The translations under genes and the position numbers were made by a program. The notes beneath the pieces were generated by a model. That model was not told the DNA's origin, did no database searches, and worked only from the letters and a program-made list of their open reading frames with translations. Shown piece by piece: positions 33,482 to 45,039 of a DNA stretch of 64,000 nucleotides (the first letter of the stretch is position 1; each line of letters starts with the position of its first letter). This DNA comes from Apium graveolens (taxonomy: Eukaryota > Streptophyta > Magnoliopsida > Apiales > Apiaceae). Location: positions 42,107 to 106,106 of the forward strand of contig NW_027417618.1 of NCBI RefSeq assembly GCF_009905375.1, given 5' to 3'.

Positions 33482-35505
33482 ATGGCTGACAAGAAAATGA
33501 CTCGCTTGGCCAAGATGAACGTGGCTAGAAAGTCCAACGAGTTCCCTATCCGATCGAGGTACACTTCTTTAATCGACATGATCAACACTCGAGGGGACAA
33601 GTACCCGTCTGATGCGCATCTGGACGCGCACGATCATATCAGTGCCTTACGGGACCCCAAGGAGCTGGAAAAGTTGAGCAGCTGCTTCAGAATCAAGGAA
33701 CCTTTTAAGCTGGTTCTTGCAGGTCCGGCCGACAGGGCCTGTCAGTGGAAAAAGGACGCGCTATGCGTCTATAGGGATACTCTAAGGGTAGGTATCAGAC
33801 TCCCTTTTCATCCATTCATTCCTTTGCTATTGGCTGATGTGGGCATCAGCCCTTGCCAACTCCCCCTAATTCTTGGAGGCTCATTCTGTGCTATCTATCG
33901 CAATGCGCCAAGCACAATGTCCCCACATCTGTTGCTGTCTTCAGAAAGATTTTTCAGTTCAAGAACAACCCTGATAAAAGTCCGGGTTTGGTTTCTCTAA
34001 ATCAGCGCCCCACTATTCCCCATATTGTGAATGGGAAGTCCATCCCTGACAACAACTTGGGGTGGAAGAAAGAATTTTTGTTCATTGTTTGGGAAGGTGG
34101 AGATTGGGGCTCCCTGTTTCGATCGTCCTTTGGGCTGGCCGTGGATGGGAGCCCAAATGATATAACTTTGTCTGAGGAGGAGGCTAGAGCTTTCAACCTC
34201 CTTACGCAAGACAATGGCACTTCCCATTCTTGGGACCTTATCCGGGAGACCGTCCTAGTAGAACGCGGCCTCTCGCCCGTTCATAAGAAAAGTAAGTTCC
34301 CCCTCTTACCCCTTTTATTTCCTTCATTTTCTATTCCATTGATTTTTCAACTGACTTTGTTTGTTGCAGTGGATGAGAAGATTGGGAGGCTACCAAGCCT
34401 AAGGACCTGGAGACAACCAGGATGAAGAGGGCTGGGAAGGTCTTTAAAGACCCTCGCCTTGGTGACCGCTTCCCTGAGTTCCTCCTCCAGGCAACGGAGC
34501 CAAGCGAGGAAGGCCCCGACCAAGTTTTGTGCACCAAGCAGAGGCCAGGGGCCTATTTTTAACCTGCTTGGGGGGGGGGGATCCGGGGCAAGGATTCAAT
34601 CGTGGGAAGCACGGCGCTGTCCAAGGAATGGTCTAAGCATTCCATCTCCCCGGTGGACTATCAAGATTTTGTCCTTCAACAGGACTTAGAGGGGAATGAG
34701 CTTTTTGGAGCCCAGGCTCTGGCGACGGTACGTCCTTTACCTATGCCCTTCATACTTGCCTTTCCATGTTTCTTTTCTCATACTTTTGCTGTTTCTCTTG
34801 CAGGCTAACGCCCATTTCCAAGGGGCAATTCACCAAGCTAAGGCTTGGAAGGTTGGCCTGGAAGATGCCAACAAGAAGTTGGAGGAGGCCAACCAGAAAA
34901 TAGAGGCCCTTGAAGCTCAACTGGCCTCTTCCACTTCTGACCTGGAAACGGCCAGGGCCGAAAATGTTATTCTGAAGGCACAGAAGGACAAAGCTTTTGA
35001 TGGCTGGATGGACATCCAGGAATTCAAAGACTTGATGGTGGAGCATGATGCTCTTCTTCATCCAGTTAGCTACAAAGAGGGCTGGGATGCTGCTGTGGAG
35101 GCCATCCAGGATGATTTTCTAGAGGTCCTCAGGCAGTCCTCCTTTCCTTGCCCTGTGCGAGTTCCGGAGCTGGGGGGCGTTACTAATAAGCTTGCTGACA
35201 TGATCAAAGACGGCCCTTTAGGGAGCCCAAGCCACAAGAGGAAAGAACTGGAGTCTAGCTCTGGGGAGGAGGAGGCTTCATCCGAGGAAGACCCTGCGCC
35301 TGCTGCGAAGAAGATCAGGGTGGAAGAGCCTCCAAGGGCTGCGCCTCAGAATCCAGTGTCTCCCGCATCCTCCAAAGCATCTGAAGGAAGTTCTGAAGGA
35401 ACTTCTGCAGGGACTTCTGAAGGGACCACTGAGACGTCCGAGGAGACCTCGGACAGTGGTTCCTCGGATAGTGGTTCCGAAGAATCTCAGCCTTCTGAGG
35501 CCTAA
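33482..35505 (+). pseudogene. D antisense gene (aORF; plant-transposon protein family), broken
   Basis: Starts MADKKMTRLAKMNVARK. The middle (LRVGIRLPFHPFIPLLLADV; PPNSWRLILCYLSQC; FRKIFQFK) resembles the putative gypsy-type transposon domain (Pfam Transposase_28). The C-terminal part has a coiled coil (34830-34990) and an acidic Ser/Thr/Glu tail. Introns with GT-AG ends at 34292-34369 (78 bp) and 34728-34803 (76 bp). A C run near 33866 is one base short and shifts the frame. A shift near 34385, a stop near 34560 and an 11-G run near 34570 also break it. The last 700 bp are open. Extra antisense genes are known in Tat elements; their function is not known. Confidence 0.82.
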
Positions 35506-35856
35506 GTTTTTTTTTTGTATATTTTTTTTTTGAGAAAATATGTGAATTTAGTTTATGTCAGAAGTTGTTACCCTTCGGGGCTATATTAGATATGTTGTTT
35601 TCCTTATTTGCCTCTTTCTTCTTCACAATACTTTATATGCACTTAAACTTTAAGCATTCTTAGATTGAAATAATTTCAAACTCTTCAATACGGAGTCTGG
35701 TTTTCCAAAACCTTACATAGCATGGGTTCGACCCTAATCAATAATAACTTGACAACGTAAACTCTAATAGAATATAAAGTCCTACGCAAGCAAAGCTTCA
35801 AGGTCCTTTTAAACCTGCTTATCACAATGACAAGCAAGAATCGTACTTCGACTATC
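35506..35856. other. D spacer between antisense gene and integrase end
   Basis: T-rich start (runs of 9-10 T) suited to plus-strand transcript ends, then AT-rich DNA. No gene or repeat recognised. The two convergent genes are separated by only about 350 bp. Confidence 0.6.
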
Positions 35857-37644
35857 TTACACATAGTAAACCTTCAGGTTTTGTGCATGCCAGGTTCTCG
35901 GGACTTCAAAACCATCCATAGTTTCCAGCTTATAGGTTCCTCTACCCTGAACGCTCTTGACTTTGTACGGCCCTTCCCAATTCGGGGCAAGCTTTCCTTT
36001 TTGTCCGACACTAGAAGCCTCTATTTTTCTCAAGACTAGGTCACCTTGTTTGAAAAACCTCTCTTTAACCCTTAGGTTGTAGTAGATTGAAGCCTTTTTC
36101 TGATATTCTACTATTTTTGCATGTGCCTTATCTCGCACTTCATCGATTAAATCCAGGGCTAACCTCTGCCCTTCCTCATTTTCTTCTGCATTGAAAGCCT
36201 GAATCCTTGGAGAGGAATGTGATATCTCTACTGGAACTACTGCTTCTGCCCCATATGCCAACATGAAGGGAGTTGCTCCTGTCGTGACTCTACAGGTAGT
36301 CCTGTAGGCCCATAATATTGGAAGTATTTCATCCACCCAATTATTTCTTGACTTCTCGATCCTCTTCTTTAGTCCATCCAGGATTATCCGATTTGTTACC
36401 TCCGCTTGCCCATTGGCTTGCGGGTGAGCCACAGAGGTGAATCGTAACTCAATTTCATTTTCTTCACAATACTTCTTGAATTCCTCATTGTTGAATTGTG
36501 TTCCATTGTCAGTGGCGAGGATACGGGGAATTCCATATCGGCACATAATGTTTTCCCACAGGAATTGTGCAACCTGCTTAGTTGTGATTTTGGCCAAGGG
36601 TTTGGCTTCGATCCACTTGGTGAAATAATCAATGGCTACAATCTGAAACTTCCTTTGTGCCGTGGCCATAGGGAAAGGCCCTAGAATATCCATCCCCCAC
36701 ATAGCAAAGGGAATAGGCGAGTTGATAGAGGTCAGTATCTCGGGGGGTTGTCTAACAACTGGTGCATGCTTCTGACAGCGATCACACTTCTTCACATATT
36801 CTTTGGCATCAGCCATCATTTCTGGCCAATAGAAGCCTAAACGGGTTATCTTATAAGCCAAGGCCCTGCCTCCCAAGTGTTGCCCACAAATACCTTCATG
36901 CACTTTCTCAAGAGCCAAGCGTGCCTCATCGGGCCTGAGACACCTCAAGTAAGGAACTACGAAACATCTTTTATACAGAATTCCATCTATCAAAGAGTAC
37001 CTTAGTGCTCGAATAGTTAACTTCCGTGCTTCAGTTGCATCGCTTGGCAACCAACCGGTCTGAATGTGAGCCTTGATGGGATCAATCCATGACGTCCCCA
37101 AGCCTTTGGGAGCCACAAGCTTAACATCTATGTTTCGTGTCTTCAAAATACGGAAGTACACACTTCCTGAACTTTCTTCAATCTCAGATGAAGCAAACTT
37201 TGATAGCGCATCCGCCTTAGCATTTTCTTCCCTTGGAATGTGTTCAACATGGCATTCATTAAATTGGGTCATCACAGCCCTTACTTGGCGTACATACTTA
37301 GCCATCGTATCATCCCATGCCTCAAATTCTCCCTTTACCTGGGATATGATCAGCTTTGATTCTCCGCGGACCTTTAAGTTTTTGACTCTAAGTGTCCCAG
37401 CTAGACCAAGGCCAGCTATCAGAGCTTCATATTCTGCCTCATTATTCGTTGTTGGGAAGTCTAGCTTCATAGCATACTCAATTAAGAACCCATCAGGGCT
37501 TTGCAAAACCAATCCTTCTCCACTGGAGTTTGTTTTTGATGCTCCATCAAAATAGAGAACCCAATATTCTTTCTCATCCTTCTCTTTGCCCCCATTATCG
37601 ACTCCCTTGTCTTGAGGTATGGCATCTTCCTGCCCCCCGACTTC
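35857..37644 (-). CDS. D second RNase H (archaeal-type) and integrase, intact segment
   Basis: Open without a stop from 37644 to TAA 35857. WVLYFDGASKTNSSGEG and NNEAEYEALIAGLGLA show the Tat-specific additional RNase H. Integrase follows: zinc finger HEGICGQHLGGRALAYK...CDRCQKH, then the core with MDILGPFP, ATDNGTQF and the catalytic glutamate in NGQAEVTNR. GATPFMLAYGAEAVVP and the C-terminal NWEGPYKV...GTYKLE close it. The first ATG is at 37512, but the segment is part of a polyprotein. One stop at 37645-37647 separates it from RT/RNase H in the same frame. Confidence 0.95.
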   Translation of the reverse strand, partial: EVGGQEDAIPQDKGVDNGGKEKDEKEYWVLYFDGASKTNSSGEGLVLQSPDGFLIEYAMKLDFPTTNNEAEYEALIAGLGLAGTLRVKNLKVRGESKLIISQVKGEFEAWDDTMAKYVRQVRAVMTQFNECHVEHIPREENAKADALSKFASSEIEESSGSVYFRILKTRNIDVKLVAPKGLGTSWIDPIKAHIQTGWLPSDATEARKLTIRALRYSLIDGILYKRCFVVPYLRCLRPDEARLALEKVHEGICGQHLGGRALAYKITRLGFYWPEMMADAKEYVKKCDRCQKHAPVVRQPPEILTSINSPIPFAMWGMDILGPFPMATAQRKFQIVAIDYFTKWIEAKPLAKITTKQVAQFLWENIMCRYGIPRILATDNGTQFNNEEFKKYCEENEIELRFTSVAHPQANGQAEVTNRIILDGLKKRIEKSRNNWVDEILPILWAYRTTCRVTTGATPFMLAYGAEAVVPVEISHSSPRIQAFNAEENEEGQRLALDLIDEVRDKAHAKIVEYQKKASIYYNLRVKERFFKQGDLVLRKIEASSVGQKGKLAPNWEGPYKVKSVQGRGTYKLETMDGFEVPRTWHAQNLKVYYV

Positions 37645-39137
37645 TTAGTTGGGTATGGTACATTCTACCACGAAGTCAGCTAGTGCCTGGGCTTTTATTG
37701 CCGTACGTGGCTTATACTTGAGATCGAACTCTCCCAGCTCTATTGCCCACTTAATCAGTCTCCCACTTGCCTTGGGACTGTGAATGATATTTCTCAGGGG
37801 CTGATTTATTAGTACTTCAATCTGGTGAGCCTGAAAATAAGGACGCAGCTTTCTTGAAGCCATTACCAAGGCTAAAGCAAATTTCTCAATAGTTGAATAA
37901 TTCAACTCAGCACCCTGTAAAATTTTGCTGACATAGTATACGGGTTTCTGGACTTTCAGTTCCTCCTTAACCAACACCGCGCTCAAGGCGCTCTCTGAAA
38001 CAGCCAAGTACAAGAATAAAACTTCACTTAGAACTGGCTTGGCCAACAACGGGGCCTGGGCCATATACTTCTTTAACTCTTTAAATGCCTTCTGATTTTC
38101 CTCACTCCATACAAAGTCTTTGATGTTTTTTAGTGACTTGAAGAATGACAAGCACTTGTCTCCTGACTTGGAGATGAATCATCCTAGCGCAGCAACCCTT
38201 CCTGTGAGCTTCTGAACATCCTTGACATTTTTTGGTGGTTCCATGTCCAGGATCGCTTTTATTTTATCGGGGTTAGCCTCAATTCCCCTCTTTGAGACCA
38301 TCAATCCCAAGAATTTTCCAGATCCTACTCCGAAAGCACACTTCGTAGGATTCAACATCATCTTGTGGTACCTCAGGACCTCAAAAGCTTCCCTCAAATG
38401 GGTTATGTGATCAGTCTTTACTAGACTCTTGACTAACATGTCATCAACATAGACTTCCATAGTCTTACCAATGAGATCCTTAAAAATTTTGTTTACCAAC
38501 CTTTGATAGGTGGCTCCTGCATTCTTGAGACCAAACGCCATAACAAGATAACAATAAACACCAAAGTCAGTGATGAATGATACCTTTGGAATGTCATCCT
38601 TATGCATTTTGATCTGGTTGTATCCGCTAAATCCATCCATGAAACTCAGCATCTCATGTCCAGCAGTGGCATCAATCAAAGTATCAATTCTTGGCAGTGG
38701 AAAACAGTCTTAGGGCATGCATCATTTAGATCAGTAAAGTCTATACACATCCTCCACTTTCCATTAGCCTTCTTCACCATTACAGGGTTTGCTAACCACT
38801 CTGGAAATTGAATCTCCTCAATGAAACCAGCCTCTAAAAGCTTTTCTACTTCCTATTTTATAGCCTCTTGTCTTTCCGGGGCAAAATTTCTTTTCTTTTG
38901 TTTCACTGTCTTCCGGCTTGGATCCACGTTTAGCTTGTGAGTAATCAGCTCCGGGTCTATGCCTGGCATATCAGCTGGTGACCATGCAAAGACATCACTA
39001 TTTTCTTGCAAAAATTCCACCAACTTCCCTCTAAGGGGCTCCTTTAATGTGGCTCCAATGAAAGTCATCCTCTCAGACTTCTCGGGGTCTAAAGGAATAG
39101 AAACCAAGTCTTCTGCTGGCTTTCCTCTCTTCTTATC
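37645..39137 (-). pseudogene. D reverse transcriptase and first RNase H (broken)
   Basis: 39107-38853 leads into RT (FAWSPADMPGIDPELITHKL); KWRMCIDFTDLNDACPK is near 38760-38715. A frameshift near 38700 follows, then 38679-38179 contains MDGFSGYNQIKM, FGLKNAGATYQRLVN and the catalytic YVDD at 38440-38451. A TGA at 38179 and then 38151-37645 hold the first RNase H (FVWSEENQKAFKELK; YYVSKILQGAELNYSTIEK). The last three pieces share one frame. Ty3/gypsy type, pseudogenised by two stops and one shift. Confidence 0.94.
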
Positions 39138-39140
39138 ATT

Positions 39141-41569
39141 TTATCGGACATCCATATCTTCAATAGGAAGAACCTGCCCCCCGGCTCCATCTGCCCTCAA
39201 AGAGGCCACATAACAACTTCTAGCCATTTTTTGATCTCCTTTCTCTTCTCCAATCCCGTTCCGGGTGGGAAACTTCATGACTGAATGATAGGAAGAAGGG
39301 ACTGCCTTGAAGGCATGTATTCCTGTTCTTCCCATGATGGCATTATAGGTTGAACTAGCTTTTACCACCACAAAGTCCAACATCTGCGTTGCTTGCCTTG
39401 GTTCCGTACCTATGGTGGTTGGCAACTTGATTATCCCTTCTACAGGACACTCTACTCCAGCAAATCCATATATCGGCATGTCGGTTGGTGTTAACTGGGA
39501 ATCGTTATACCTCATCCTTAGAAAGGCGTCATGGAGCAAGATATCCACAGAAGCACCATTATCCACAAGGACCCTCTTGACCGGGCTATTCCCTATTATC
39601 GGTGTTATGACCAGCGGGTCGTCATGAGGAAACTTGACTCCGTCTAGGTCAGAATCATCAAAAGCCAATGTTACTTCTGTCCTGGCCTTTTTTGGGGCTT
39701 CTCCAACAATATGCATAACCTCTCTAGTATATGCCTTTCTGGAATTTTTGGACAATCCAGCAGCAGTTGGACCTCCAAAGATCGTGTTTATCACAGGCCC
39801 TCGAGGTCTTGGCCCTCCATAAATGGTGTTTATAACTGGTCCTCTAGGCTGGGGGTTTCGCCCCTGATCGTCTTGGTCCCTCCTACGATCCTCAAAGTTC
39901 TTCCTTCCATTATTATTCATATCCCCTCCTTCTCCAGTGTATTTGTTCAATCTTCCTTTTCGAATGAGGAACTCAATTTCATCTTTCAGCTGCCTACACT
40001 CATCGGTGTCGTGACCAATATCTTTGTGAAATCTGCAATAGTTGCTTTTGTCTAGCTTGGCAGGATCGGCCTTCAGGGGCTTAGGCCAACGAATATCTCG
40101 ATCTTTATCGATTTCCATCAAGATCTGGCTTCTAGGAGCATTCAGCTTAGCGTATTCGGTGAACTTTTGCCCAGGTCCTCCCTTCTTGGGGGTTGAATCA
40201 GGGTTTTGCTCGGTTCTAGGATACTTGTCCTTAGCGATATACTCCAGATCAATTTTTCGCTTCTTGCCTCCGGTGGGCTCATTACTTACTACGGTCTTCC
40301 TCATGCTTTCTTCAACTTTGATATACTTCCCTGCCCTCTCCTGGAGCTGCAACATGCTTTCAGGGGGGCGTTTGGCCAAGGACATCTTAAAAAACTCATC
40401 CCTAGTGCCTTGTTGCAGTGCTACCATGGCTACCTTATCATCAAGGTCCGGGACTTTTAAAGCCTCCTTTCTGAAACGATTTAGGTAATCTCTCAAGGAT
40501 TCCTTAGCTCCCTGCACAAGACTCATAAGAGATGCTGAACTTTTCTCATGGACTCTTCCACTGATGAATTGCTTAATAAAAGCCTGAATTAATTCTCTGA
40601 ATGATCCAATAGAGTTTGGGGGCAAGCGACTGTACCATCTTTGAGCCATACCCGACAGGATTTGAGGGAAGGCCCGACACTTTATAGCATCATTCACGGG
40701 TTGCAGCAGCAGTGCATTAGAGAATGTCCTAACATGATTAGCGGGGTCACCCGTGCCATCATAGGCTTTGATGGTGGGCATCTTGAATTTTCTTGAGATA
40801 TGGGCATTCATTATCTCTTCTGTGAAGGGTGGAGTTTGATCATCAGGATCTCCATGGGGAAGGAGATTGCTTGGATCAGTTCTTGGGATGACAGCCCTTC
40901 TTCGTACCGGACCATCCAGGTCTATGACAGGAGGAGGATTTCTCCCCTAGGAGGTATCTGGGGTCTGATGGCCTGGTGAGCCTCCAAATCACGCCTCAGC
41001 CTTTGGATCTCAGCTTCATGAGCCCTGATCCTTTCCTGCACTTCTTGGGGATTCGCCCCTGGGGTGCTTTAAAAACGTTGCCTTCCATCTGCCATTGGTT
41101 CTTTTCCAGGACGCCTCCTTCTCGGGGCCACTTCATCATCCGAAGATTCAGAGTCTCTCTCAGTGTAAGGACCAGAAAATTCCCGATCCTCGGGGATAGG
41201 AGCCAAACCTCGTATATAGGGGGGCGATTGCCCTCGTGCCTCAATTCGCCCAGCATATCCACTTCCTCCAACCTCGGGGTGAAGGGGAATCCCATAAGGG
41301 GGGTTAGTAGTAACAACAGTTGAGTATTCATTCCCGATGGGTCGGGAATTCACAGGTATATGTACTTGTTGAACTTGAGGATTTGTACCTTAAATAGTTG
41401 GGGGAGTCGTCCCTTATGGCTGAGGTTGAGTTTCCCCTGTCTGGGCTTCCCCTTGAGTAGATGCATAAGTTGAGTGGGGAGGAATCTCCACGGTTGACGA
41501 AATCACCTGGGTTGTCCCTGATGGTGTTCCTTCCTCCAGAGCTCTAATTGTTCTCCATGTTCTGGCCAT
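39141..41569 (-). pseudogene. D gag and protease (N-terminus broken)
   Basis: The likely start is ATG 41569 (MARTWRTIRALEEG), 16 bases inside the PBS. The first 250 codons carry several stops and a shift (pieces at 41353-41069 and around 40940). From 40811 to 39141 the frame is open: gag core (FKMPTIKAYDGTGDPANHV; MAQRWYSRLPPNSI; EFISGRVHEKS-like), a CxxH-type knuckle CRFHKDIGHDTDEC near 40010-40055, and the retroviral aspartic protease VLVDNGASVDILL near 39530-39565. GPVINTI(Y/F)GGP occurs twice in tandem near 39780-39845. Confidence 0.9.
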
Positions 41570-41584
41570 GGTTGTTGTTGTGCT

Positions 41585-41602
41585 TTCCCACAGACGGCGC
41601 CA
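41585..41602 (-). promoter_or_regulatory. D primer binding site
   Basis: Minus strand TGGCGCCGTCTGTGGGAA, two bases inside the 5' LTR. It begins with TGG, the complement of CCA, as expected of a tRNA 3' end. I do not assign the tRNA with confidence. Confidence 0.85.
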
Positions 41603-41604
41603 AA

Positions 41605-42055
41605 TGTTATGGATTAAAACTAATATATATAATTGTTGTGTTTAATAATAAGGAACGTGAGCTTCAAGGCTCGATTTGACTGCTCTTGTGTTTTGTGACT
41701 CAATCTGCCTTAACAAGATGCCTACGTACCTTGCTGATTGCCAAGGATCAAGTCAAAAAACGTAGTTCTGATCTGTGGGGTGAGGCCCCTTATATAGATG
41801 TTGGGAGTCCTTGAATTGGACTTGGTATAGGAGACTTGGTGGGGAAGTCTCATAATTAGAATGGACTTTGGAGTCCTAGATAGTAGGAAACTGATTCCTT
41901 ATCCTTTTAGGTCCCCTTGAGGCTAATCTATAAGGATTTATATCCTTATCGGGACTCTTCTCAACAGCTGATTTTTCCCTTATTAATTAATTACGAAATT
42001 AATTAATAATCAGGGCTTTTGGGCCTTCTTTATTCCATCAGGCCTGATCTGGTCC
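41605..42055 (-). repeat. D 5' LTR, outer end deleted
   Basis: Matches 31408-31858 and then switches at GGTCC (42055) to unrelated K sequence. About 110 bp of the LTR are missing, so a deletion removed the LTR end, the target duplication and probably part of K. Confidence 0.92.
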
Positions 42056-42294
42056 TAGATAATATCCACGTAAAATTAATGCATATGATTTTTACCAAGA
42101 CACTAAATTGAATATTTGAACAAATTTATATATGTGCTTTTAGTAAGTCTGAGTTCTGTCGGTGACCTGATAAAGCTAATTTATTTACAAAGACTGTAGT
42201 TATAACAAATATAATCAGAATATATTAACAAGGCAGTCAACAAATAAATTCACAGGACAAAGTAACTGAAGTCATTACAAAGAAAAGGATATAC

Positions 42295-42477
42295 CTTTCA
42301 TGACACATAAAATTATCCACAAAACCATTGCACATATAATAGGCTCACAATTCCCACGGGTTCCAATTGTGAAGGTGAATGGATTGAAAAGCCATACCAT
42401 TACAGAGTATATACATATTTTATCAGAAACGCCTTGCAGCTTCAGAATTGACCGGATGAAAAATCCCACTAGCAGAT
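42295..42477 (-). pseudogene. PIGM: Captured exon of GPI mannosyltransferase 1 (PIG-M)
   Basis: A 183-bp exon, open throughout, reads [16 protein letters not shown] then [34 protein letters not shown] is the strongly conserved lumenal/membrane signature of PIG-M, which adds the first mannose to GPI anchors in the ER. It has an AG acceptor (TTTTGAAG, 42478) and GT donor (GTATATCC, 42294), so it was copied from genomic DNA and not from mRNA. Only this exon is recognised, so no active enzyme is encoded. No stop within the exon suggests recent capture or translation in a chimera. Confidence 0.87.
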
Positions 42478-43327
42478 CTTCAAAATGAGTATAACACAGT
42501 TTTCAGTATAACAGTTTTAATATGAATTATATATAAATAAAAAAAAGACTAAATCAACACTAGAAAAGATTATGTCACTGGTATATAACCAGTATATGAA
42601 TTATAAACAAAAATTTTTGAATAAAATTTCCCTCCACTACTGAACCCCTCTTATTTCCAACCAGTGATGACCAAATAGCTTTCACCATACAAAGAAATTG
42701 TGCACATTGTACACGTAATCGAGCCAAGTTGCAAATTATCATGTTTAAACTTGGCTTGACTAGACAGTTCTGAGTTCGGGCTCGATTGAGTGCACATTGT
42801 ATAGGCTTGTGAGCCTGGTGATTCAAATAATTTCATACCCGAGCTTGGATCGAAATAATATATGTCTAAGCTCAAATTCGGCATAATGATTGTTGCCAAA
42901 TTCACTCATAGCTTAGTCGTTTACAGTTTACACCAAAGTGTACATACAAACTGAGTTTCTAAACTCAAATCTTTCACTTAGCTACTAGGCATGTCCCCCC
43001 ACAGCCCCGCCCAAAATCTTTTTCCCCACAACCTGCTAAAACTTTGCAAACTTAAGGCTTCATTTTAATTGCAAAGTGGTGACTGAACTTCGAAAACTTC
43101 AGGCTTCATTTTAATTGCAAGGTGGTGGCTGGACTTTTCCAAGTGTAGAAGCATTTTGCTGGATTCTATGTTTCACAATTTGGTGGCCACATATTGCTTA
43201 CGCCTGTCCAAAAATGTGGTTATGTCGCCACTTTCTGAAAGATGAAAGCAATTAATGGCTACCAAATACAAATTTGGACATTCAACCATCAAAATGTTAT
43301 ATTAGATAATATTCCAGCCACCAATTT

Positions 43328-43440
43328 TTCCCACCACAGTTGGGAAAAGAAGCGTTGTTAAGAGCTTCTTTGTATCTTATATTATCTGCACGGAGCTTTT
43401 CATTTTCATTCCCCAGCTGCGTGTTCACACAGTGTTCATG
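43328..43440 (-). pseudogene. Captured fragment of an HD-Zip class IV transcription factor
   Basis: The minus strand reads [20 protein letters not shown] then [12 protein letters not shown]. This is the leucine-zipper-loop-zipper segment with the CPNCGG-like end characteristic of class IV HD-Zip proteins (epidermal regulators of the ATML1/PDF2/ANL2 group). The first cysteine of CPNC has become phenylalanine. The match ends at GG, a usual exon end in the family. The homeodomain and START domain are absent. Confidence 0.85.
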
Positions 43441-44360
43441 TTGAGATTAAAGCAACATATTTATGTAGGTGATCAGAAATCTTTTACAGCCAGCCATGCT
43501 TCATTAAATAAATAAAAACAATTATCACAAATATATTTAAAATGATATATACTGTTGAAGAGTAACAATTATATAATTAGTATCACAATAATTAAGAGAT
43601 ATATAATTCAAACAGAAGTAATTAATTCAGTTACAAGAAGTTATTAGTATAAAAGAAAAAAATGCACTGAACTTATAAGCAGTAAATAAAATCTAGCCAG
43701 CTAGGCACTTGTTTATTTCTTAGAAAAAAATAATAAAATTATATTTATTTCATAAATCTTGACTCATCCGACCAAACTAATAAACTTATATTTATTTCTT
43801 AGAAAAAAATAAAAAGGAGAACACCTGAACATAAGCTTAGCAATATCATAAGGCAGAAGAAAATATATATTTACCTTAAAGATGGGAATTCATATATATG
43901 TAGATCTAGATATCTTAACCAATCAAACTATCATACAAAATGCAAACAATGATCTGTGATATTAAAGCAAAGTGTCTGTCAAACAACTATATCAGAGCAT
44001 TTAGCATAATACAAAATCAATTTTTATTCTTGCTATATATCCTTGCTTGTTCTCTACCATAAATACTTATCCTCCATCAGCTGATGTTTCATTCTTATTA
44101 CAGAAAAAACTCTTCTATACCACCGATTCTCTTCTCGCATTACTAATCCTCTTCTTGTTCTACAAATGATTATCCTCTGTTAAAGTGCGACAAATTCTTA
44201 TGGTTATCACGGTCCTATCCCATCTTCTAATTTTCCAGTCATTAAATTTATAATACAATTCATCAGATTATGTGCAACCTCTATACTGCCATTACTTCTA
44301 TTCAGAAAGAGCACTATCTACAGCATGTTATAACCCCTATATCTTATCATTAGAACTCAC

Positions 44361-44533
44361 CTTGACTTCTAGTTATCCCAAGATCCCTCTATAGAAATAT
44401 CATTACGACCATGACTCCGTGTTATTAGAGTAGGGTTTCCTTGCTGAGGAACATCTATAGAATCACCAGCTTCAATCTGCCACATTTGATCAGTAGAAGG
44501 ACCGTCAGGCCGTTGCAGAGGAGCTACAAGCAC
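44361..44533 (-). pseudogene. Captured exon of an unidentified gene
   Basis: A 173-bp interval with a good acceptor (ATCTTTAG, 44534) and a very good donor (AAG|GTGAGTTC, 44360). It reads LVAPLQRPDGPSTDQMWQIE then GDSIDVPQQGNPTLITRS, with an in-frame TAG about ten bases before the donor. Composition is that of a real host exon. I do not recognise the protein. Confidence 0.55.
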
Positions 44534-45039
44534 CTAAAGATTAACCCGACAGAAAGAATTGAGTTACTTTCAGATACTACTAACAAAGACATATTTGATG
44601 CACCACAGACTAGTCATCACAGTTTGTACATGAATTTTATAATGTGAAACAATAACACGCATACAATGTAAAAAAAACCTAAAGGAGCTTATCATTATAC
44701 GATTAGACTAAACAGGACAAACTCACGCCTAAAAAATGCTTACAGAAAAAAAATGAGAATATGAGATAAAGATACTACTCTGTAGCCTTTAAAGTTTCTT
44801 ACAAGCATCAACTCTACACATTGAAGGCTACATTTAGTAGAAGGCTACAGAGTTATTTTTTCCGAAGCTTGGTGGCCCTAAAAGCAATACCATTCTGGAA
44901 GAAACCGGATCAATAGGATAATTAGTTTGATATTAAAATGCATATGCGGTGTAAGTTTAGTTTTCTGACCTTCCAAGCTTAATAACACCACTAACATCAT
45001 GAAGTATTTGTAATGGTTTCTTTCTGCTGGGAAGAAGAT

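Larger units (their letters stand above)
31408..42055 (-). mobile_element. D: Tat-lineage Ty3/gypsy retrotransposon with antisense gene (10.6 kb)
   Basis: LTRs at 31408-31966 and 41605-42055 (truncated), a PBS and a PPT. Minus-strand order is gag, protease, RT, RNase H, second RNase H, integrase, which is Ty3/gypsy. The second RNase H and a plus-strand gene between integrase and the 3' LTR are marks of the Tat lineage. No target duplication is visible because the right LTR has lost about 110 bp at its outer end. Inserted in K within the response-regulator fragment. Confidence 0.95.

Noticed and set aside
33789..33855. An additional intron in the D antisense gene (GTAGGT...CATCAG)
   Set aside because: The interval encodes part of the conserved domain (LPFHPFIPLLLADVGISPCQ) in frame with the upstream exon. 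A one-base deletion in the C run near 33866 explains the frame change better.
36437..40488. Plus-strand frames opposite the D gag-pol (for example 40042-40488, 37073-37555)
   Set aside because: Antisense shadows of well-supported minus-strand gag and pol coding sequence.
42575..42905. Minus-strand frames of 83-84 codons in K as a further captured gene
   Set aside because: Two overlapping frames in different phases with no domain-like pattern. The DNA looks like intron or spacer sequence.
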